Source: Myripristis murdjan (taxonomy: Eukaryota; Chordata; Actinopteri; Holocentriformes; Holocentridae). Taken from it: a stretch of 64,000 nucleotides of DNA. Below, in pieces: positions 58,525 through 64,000 of the stretch. The translations under genes were made by a program, and so were the position numbers. The notes under the pieces were generated by a model. It saw only the letters and a program-made list of their open reading frames with translations. It made no database searches and was not told where the DNA came from. The stretch is taken from assembly GCF_902150065.1 (NCBI RefSeq), contig NC_043996.1:18643485-18707484 (forward strand). The letters run 5' to 3'. Position 1 is the first letter of the stretch, and each line of letters begins with the position of its first letter.

Positions 58525-60209
58525 TGTAGCACTGGACACTGAGTGGGATCACATCACGTGGATCAGCAAGTTGATCTACTTATCACACTGAGATCATGAA
58601 GAATAAATGCATTTAAGGTCCCGTAAAGCATCACTCACTATATACAATGTGGTACTGCCAGGGGAAACTGTCAGTTATTAATACGGAAATGGTCATTCGT
58701 TAATAACATCTATAATTGTTCAGATCACAAAAATGTTAAATGCATTAAGTTAGTACAAATGGCACAAGTAATTTAGTTAAACCTACATATAGATTAAATT
58801 ATGCCCACATAATTTCTTACTTTGAATTATAATTCAAGTGTATGTTTCAGTCTTATATTGTAATTGCACTTGATTCATCTGTCAGGGAATTAGATCAGTG
58901 TGTGGCCTCCAGTCTTCCTGATGACATTAGGTGGAGCAGATGGCTCCACAAGATGCACATCTTGATTTCAATCTGGTTGTCTGGATAAGACTCTGGCCCT
59001 GTATCAAATCTTTGTTTAGAGCCATGATCCGGAATGCTTCAGAATATTAGAGACCTGGAAACATTATGCAGCGTTTGCGTTCATGGGTGTTGTCGCAACA
59101 GTACAATTAAATCTTGAAACACGGCCAGCCAAGGTTATCATGTGCCCCCTGAGCTCAGCATGGCACTGTACTGACTTACCCTTGGTCTGCAGAGTATCAG
59201 AGAGACCGATTAAGACAATGAGCCAAGTGTGTGTCAAAGCTGAATTATTTCATGTTTCATAGGATTTCATCTGTGGTGCTCCATTTTATGTAAAAATCAG
59301 AGCCGCTAGTGCAGCAATAAGGACACACTCCTCATCTGCTTCCCTGTAAATGAGGGTGTGTTCCCTCACCACTATGGGGCGACAAAGCCCATTCTCAGTT
59401 GTAGGTGAGTGATTTCAGCCATGCACCACCAGGGCCCATTTAATTCTTTTAAAGCTCATCAGGGACATTGAAGAAAAGTCAGAGGGCAGCAACTGATTAG
59501 CATAAAATAAAAGACAAGCCATTTATCAGACGTTGTTATTCTCCACTTTTGTTGCCTTTACTTAAGTTAAAGCAGTCTGACCACAGAACTGGTGAAAGCT
59601 ATAACCTCACCTACCTCAATGCCTATTCTCTTACGAACTGTGAACAAGGAAATAATTTACATCACTTCATTCCAGTACATAAATGAGTAAACCTGATCTG
59701 GGCAGAAAGCACTGACAAAAGAAACACCACAGCTTCACAGTGAAATACTTACTATACTTTTTATTAATCTTAGCTTCCATTGAGCTATGCAAATATAAAA
59801 ATTAGAATTCAGAAATCATATCAAGACACAATATCCCAATGTTAATTTCATGACAATGACCATGATGTAACTGTTGTGTTTTCTACATAAGGCTAAGCTA
59901 CTTCAGGGAAAAAAAAAAAAAAAAAAAAAAAAAAGTTAAATTATACATAATGGCTCAGTGGCAAAAATGACATGATTTTTATTCACATGGATCAATTATA
60001 TGCAACAAGTTAAAGACTATAAGAATCAATGTTAAATCTCTCCTTATGGAACCACTGATGTCCACAGGACTGTTGAAAGCCTATACCAAATGTTGCACCA
60101 GAATGACTTCTGCAGTAGTTTGAATAGTATAACAAAATGACAGAATGGCCAGCAGTATTGCCATGGATCCCACTCTGGCGTCAGGGGAGGGACGTCTCGA
60201 AGGGGCATG
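58525..60209. other. Intergenic region between convergent erich6-like and selenot
   Basis: AT-rich with a poly-A at about 59910-59933. It should contain both 3' flanks. No gene or bounded repeat is supported. Confidence 0.5.
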
Positions 60210-60288
60210 GTGAGGAGTGATGGCGACATCCAATCTGTGCTAGCAGTCTTCCTGCCTTCAGCACAGACCTTCATAAACATCACTTCAC
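60210..60288 (-). promoter_or_regulatory. SECIS element (form 2) in selenot 3' UTR
   Basis: About 240 bases after the selenot stop, the minus strand folds as a textbook SECIS. Helix I pairs GTGA plus AGTGATG with CATCACT plus TCAC. The non-Watson-Crick core is ATGA (60274-60271) facing GGA (60231-60229). Helix II is a nine-pair stem GGTCTGTGC/GCACAGATT with two G-U pairs. An apical bulge TGAAG carries the conserved AA (60258-60257), 12 bases after the core TGA, then a mini-helix GCAG/CTGC closes over GAAGA. The extra mini-helix makes it form 2. It recruits SBP2 and the selenocysteine elongation factor to recode UGA. Confidence 0.9.
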
Positions 60289-60528
60289 AGCCCTGTGAGA
60301 AACCCACCTCAAACCTAGACAAAAAGACAAAATGAAAGCAAATCTTAAACATGAGAAATTCCATTGGCTCTTATAAATAACAAATGGAAAAAGAATACAG
60401 CTTCAGCCACAGGGCTCCTATTCATAATGTATTGTTATTAAATGGCTTTGCCGAAAAATAGCCACTGAGAGGACTACTGCACTTGCATGGAGGGGCCTTT
60501 GGCTCCAGCCGGGAGGAGGAGAGTAGGG

Positions 60529-62636
60529 TTAGGAGCGGTGGTGTGACATTGTGTCCATGTGAACGTTCATCTTCATCTCATTCTCCAAGATCTGCACCAG
60601 CTGCTGCATGGAGGGCAGGTGACCTGACTCCAGTTTGGACCAGACTGGCACATCTATGGAAACAAAAAATATGTAGCTCACTGTATTTGATTATATCTCC
60701 CCAAAATCCCAATGGTGGTGCTGCTAAACCACAGGCTTTGACTTTGATCGTGATACCAATGACATAGTTCGGAAAGTGAACAAATACTATTGAGAAAAAA
60801 ACAACAAAAAAATTACAGTCTTCATCTTCAATGTCTTCATTTACACAGAACTGCTGTACTTTTTCACTTCCAGTGCTCCATGAAATTGTACTTTACACAA
60901 AAATGATTTGCAGGCAAATGATTAATGACTGTAATCAAATAACTTCCATCTGTAAAATGCCAGCAAACTGAAATCTTTAGTAATGGCAAATGTTCATGTT
61001 AGGTACTGCACTGTCATAACAGCAATTAAATAATCAACAACACAGCCAGTCTTGACCGTGAATAAGTCTCACCATTTAATGTGATTTCAAACGCTCCTGT
61101 TGACATTAACTGGTTTTCAATCATATTGCTGAAGAAGAACACCATCATGCAGGCATATATCTGAAACAAGCAGAAGTCAAGTTAGAAACTTCAACATAGA
61201 GAACAGGTTTTTGTTCAACTGCTGTCATCTGACCATAGCTTCATTTCTGGTCAAATTATGGACATATATTAAGCACATGTTAAAAAACAAAAAACTGGCA
61301 GAAGAAAATGTAAATCAATACGCATTTGCATCATCTACACTTTGCGAATAATTCTGAACAGCATGCAACTGTGGGCTATTACATTATCAAAGTTGGGCAG
61401 CCAAACCATTCCAAAAATGGATAGCTTTCACTCAGTTTTACATGGGTTAATTAAAAATCCATCCACTCACAACATGTGCTCTGACCCACAACTCTCTTTG
61501 TTGTCATTTGATAAGAGTGGAAGCACACGTCAAACGACCCTGTTATGCCACTGTTCCTTCAAATAATCTGTTTCCATTCACCTTCATTGTTTTTCTCTTG
61601 TTGCTGATAACTAACTAACTAAGTCAAGGGTAATTTTTTTTTTTTTTTTTTTTTTTTAAACCAGTTTTTCTGTTCATGTTTTCTTAGGTGCAAATTCACA
61701 AAGATATGTGGATGAAACCCACCCTAATAATGCGTCCATTTTTTTCTTGCACTGTGCTCAGTGAGGCAAGTGAAAGCCTATAGAAAACCCAACCCCACAG
61801 AAACTAGCAGTCTTAAATATTACAGCAACAGGGTCAGACTTATGAGGAATGTGGTGTTCTGGTCAAAGTTCTACTTAAATGCATACACAAACACACAGTT
61901 GGAGACAGTGCTGTGTCCACACAAGGGGGGATTTAGGTAAGGGAAGAGCAGCATCTTTATTGATAATAAATGCATGGTAATCAATATCTAATCTGTATTT
62001 AACTGGAAGGTTTTCTGTTGATCATCTGTCTGGTTCTCCAAAACACATTTTCGCAACCATGTGCCATTCAAGTCTCTGGTTCACTTCCTTATTTTCAGAT
62101 TTACAACATTATTAGCTGCAGGCTGTTCCCTCTGTGCCCTTGGCATTGTCTGTAACCTTGGAGATAAAAGCTGTGAGACAAACGCAATACTCAACAGCAC
62201 ACCCTAGAAAACCCTAAATTAAGGGCTAATGAAATCCCATGGGACTGAGTTGTTTGCTGGTGTGTATGCTCTGTAATAGAAATACAGCTACACTCATGTT
62301 CACCAAGTACACATTACTCTTTTTTTCCAACCCACATTTGTGTGTGATATTAACTATAAGCAGTGGCTTGAAAATGATCACATGCAGGGCAAATGCAGTT
62401 ACATCACACTGACTCCGTCCTCTCATGTGCGTTTACATGTCAAGCAACTGCGTATCACAACACAGGATCAAAACTGTATTGTTTGTCATGACTCCAGGAA
62501 TGTCTGTACCTTATTCTCCTGGCCCCAAACCCAGATGCCTGGGGCTTGCACACCAAAGAGGGCAAACGGGTCCTTGCCGATGATAATCAGCCCAATCACC
62601 AGCAGTTTGAACATAGACAGGAAGGAAGCAATGTGT
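60529..62636 (-). CDS. selenot: selenot, selenoprotein T, last three coding exons
   Basis: Exons (5' to 3'): 62510-62636, 61073-61160 and 60529-60653 (stop TAA 60529-60531). SELENOT is an ER-membrane thioredoxin-fold oxidoreductase of the CxxU class, important for redox balance in endocrine and neural cells. Seen: HIASFLSMFKLLVIGLIIIG (hydrophobic helix), KDPFALFGVQAPGIWVWGQE, IYACMMVFFFSNMIENQLMS, GAFEITLNDVPVWSKLESGH, LPSMQQLVQILENEMKMNVH, ending TMSHHRS. These match vertebrate SELENOT almost residue for residue. The exons with the signal peptide and the CVSU active site lie upstream (coordinates above 62636); I did not find them before 64000, so they are probably beyond the right edge. The SECIS in the 3' UTR confirms the selenoprotein identity. 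Confidence 0.96.
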
Positions 62637-64000
62637 CTGTGGGAAAACAACAAGAGGCCCTGTTTCAATTTTGGTTTCTGGACAGGACAAGCCATGTTGT
62701 AGGTTAGAAATTAGTTTGAACCTTCCACATACATTTAATAGAGGGCTAGGCATGGAAGTGAGATATTTGATCTTTTGTCTAGTTTGCCTTGAGGTTGGCT
62801 GGTGATGTTCAATGAACTGAAGAACTTTTGGCACCAAAATAACCAGATTTGAATTAAGCTGACTGTAACTTAACATTCAAAAAAGGAAGGCAAATTTTTC
62901 CTTAATAACAAAATTCAAACGGCTTTATCAACTCCACCTCTAGCTCACTAGTAAATATAAGTTTGAGCTTTTTGAACTAATTTTTAAACCTGTTTGATGA
63001 TTAACAGTAACTTCATGCCAAGAATTTAAGATGAAATTGTACTATAATAATAGCAATGACTGTAACAAATAACTATAATTAATTCCAACAATGTTTACAA
63101 GTGTTCTGCAGCGATTACAAAACAAAGAGTTTAATATTTGCTGACACTTATTCTGAACAAATGGAAACAAACACGACTGCAAGGCAAATCAGAAAGAAAC
63201 AACGACAGCTTTTACTACTGTCAAATGGATTCAGGCTGTTACCCTTAAAATTTAAGAGGTCACTCTTGTTCAACTGAATAAGCCCCAGATGGATAAGCCC
63301 ATACTGCAGGAAAGGTCTGGAGAACTGGGAGCTCGGGGAATGATACAGTCTCCATCGTGTAATAGCCTAATCTCTAGTGTGTTTATTAAGAGTTCAACTG
63401 ATTAGGACCTTGGGGGTCTAAATGACACAGATACAACTGTACCTTTAACTACAACACTTGGGACTACAGCACCAATAATCACAAAGCAGCTTCATTCACC
63501 CAGAACTAACCTTTAGCCCGAGTGCACCATGGGCCTCTAAAAATGTTTTTCAGTTATGAATAACTTAGCTGCCCATTTATCTTCATTTTAACAAGATTAG
63601 TGAAATATGAATTTCATCAGTATTAAGAATCTAGTCTATATTGTTTGAGAATGTAACACGGCGTTACAGTGTGCAAAATAGAATATGTTTTTTCCACAAA
63701 TTACATAGGGAGCGATCAGATCGACTTAAGTGTTGTAATGGGGGTTTAATTTTCATCCTGTTTACCGTCCTGAAGAGAAAAGTAACAACTGTGTGATTTG
63801 TTTATATAAAAACAGAAATCAAGGCTAGCATTGTATGTGCTGTCTATATAAAAACTGCCCCTCAATATCTGATATATATTAAACAGCACACATTAAAACC
63901 CATATAGGCTGTATTATAGAACTTTACAGGTGGACAGGTATACAAGGACAAACCCAGTGTTAACAGATAAGGTGGTGATGGGATATTGTGGGAGCTGTTA
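62637..64000. other. selenot intron (partial)
   Basis: AT-rich sequence upstream of the HIASFLS exon. I looked for the CVSUGYRR and VFEEYMR-type exons and saw neither. No repeat with clear ends. Confidence 0.55.

Noticed and set aside
60044-60364. 106-residue minus-strand frame downstream of selenot
   Set aside because: It lies over the 3' UTR and SECIS hairpin, not in a coding exon.
62637-64000. Selenocysteine (CVSU) exon of selenot inside the window
   Set aside because: No sequence encoding the CVSUGYRR region is visible, so it is probably beyond the right edge.
1-64000. Retrovirus-like or other virus-derived elements, CRISPR arrays, rRNA and tRNA genes
   Set aside because: Looked for typical protein motifs, paired long terminal repeats and RNA gene structures on both strands and saw none that I could support.

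Overview
This window is ray-finned (almost certainly teleost) fish nuclear DNA. The evidence is intron-split vertebrate genes with GT-AG junctions, dense CA/TG microsatellites, fish-type DNA transposons, a ZP3-type egg-coat gene, and the gene neighbourhood. PPM1L, ARL14, C3ORF80, IL12A and SCHIP1 lie together on human 3q25, and ERICH6 and SELENOT are neighbours there too, so most of the window is conserved vertebrate synteny. I see no bacterial genes, CRISPR arrays, rRNA or tRNA, and no recognisable retrovirus or other virus-like element. All family names come from reading translations by eye; no database search was run.

Layout. 1-8348 (+): the last three coding exons of ppm1l, a PP2C phosphatase whose first exon is off the left edge. 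11.4-11.85 kb (+): a decayed arl14-like copy. 13.65-14.27 kb (+): intact single-exon arl14. 15.23-15.73 kb (-): single-exon c3orf80-like membrane protein. 17.32-20.31 kb (-): complete eight-exon ZP3-like egg-coat gene. 23.57-25.39 kb (-): complete seven-exon il12a (IL-12 p35) with a TATA box and AU-rich 3' sequence. 28.34-37.75 kb (-): seven exons of schip1. 39.43-51.96 kb (-): a tandem cluster of four-exon genes for secreted proteins with a four-cysteine ZP-N-like module and a long low-complexity tail. Three copies look whole (A, C, D) and one is a last-exon relic (B). 53.25-58.52 kb (+): complete twelve-exon erich6-like gene. 60.2-62.64 kb (-): the last three coding exons of selenot, with a clear form-2 SECIS hairpin in the 3' UTR; the selenocysteine codon is not in the exons seen here.

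The least conventional part is 39-52 kb. The array shows a shared promoter block at the same distance from two start codons, recent homogenisation of the last exon between copies C and D, an expanding nine-base minisatellite coding for M-P-Q, and several DNA transposons. Two of those transposons can be delimited against paralogous empty sites inside the array. One, at about 47.04-48.49 kb, carries repeated GTCACCACCGTCAGA motifs that I cannot assign to a known family. With the ZP3-like gene about 20 kb away, the cluster is a candidate set of fast-evolving egg-coat or other extracellular-matrix genes, but no function can be proved from sequence alone.
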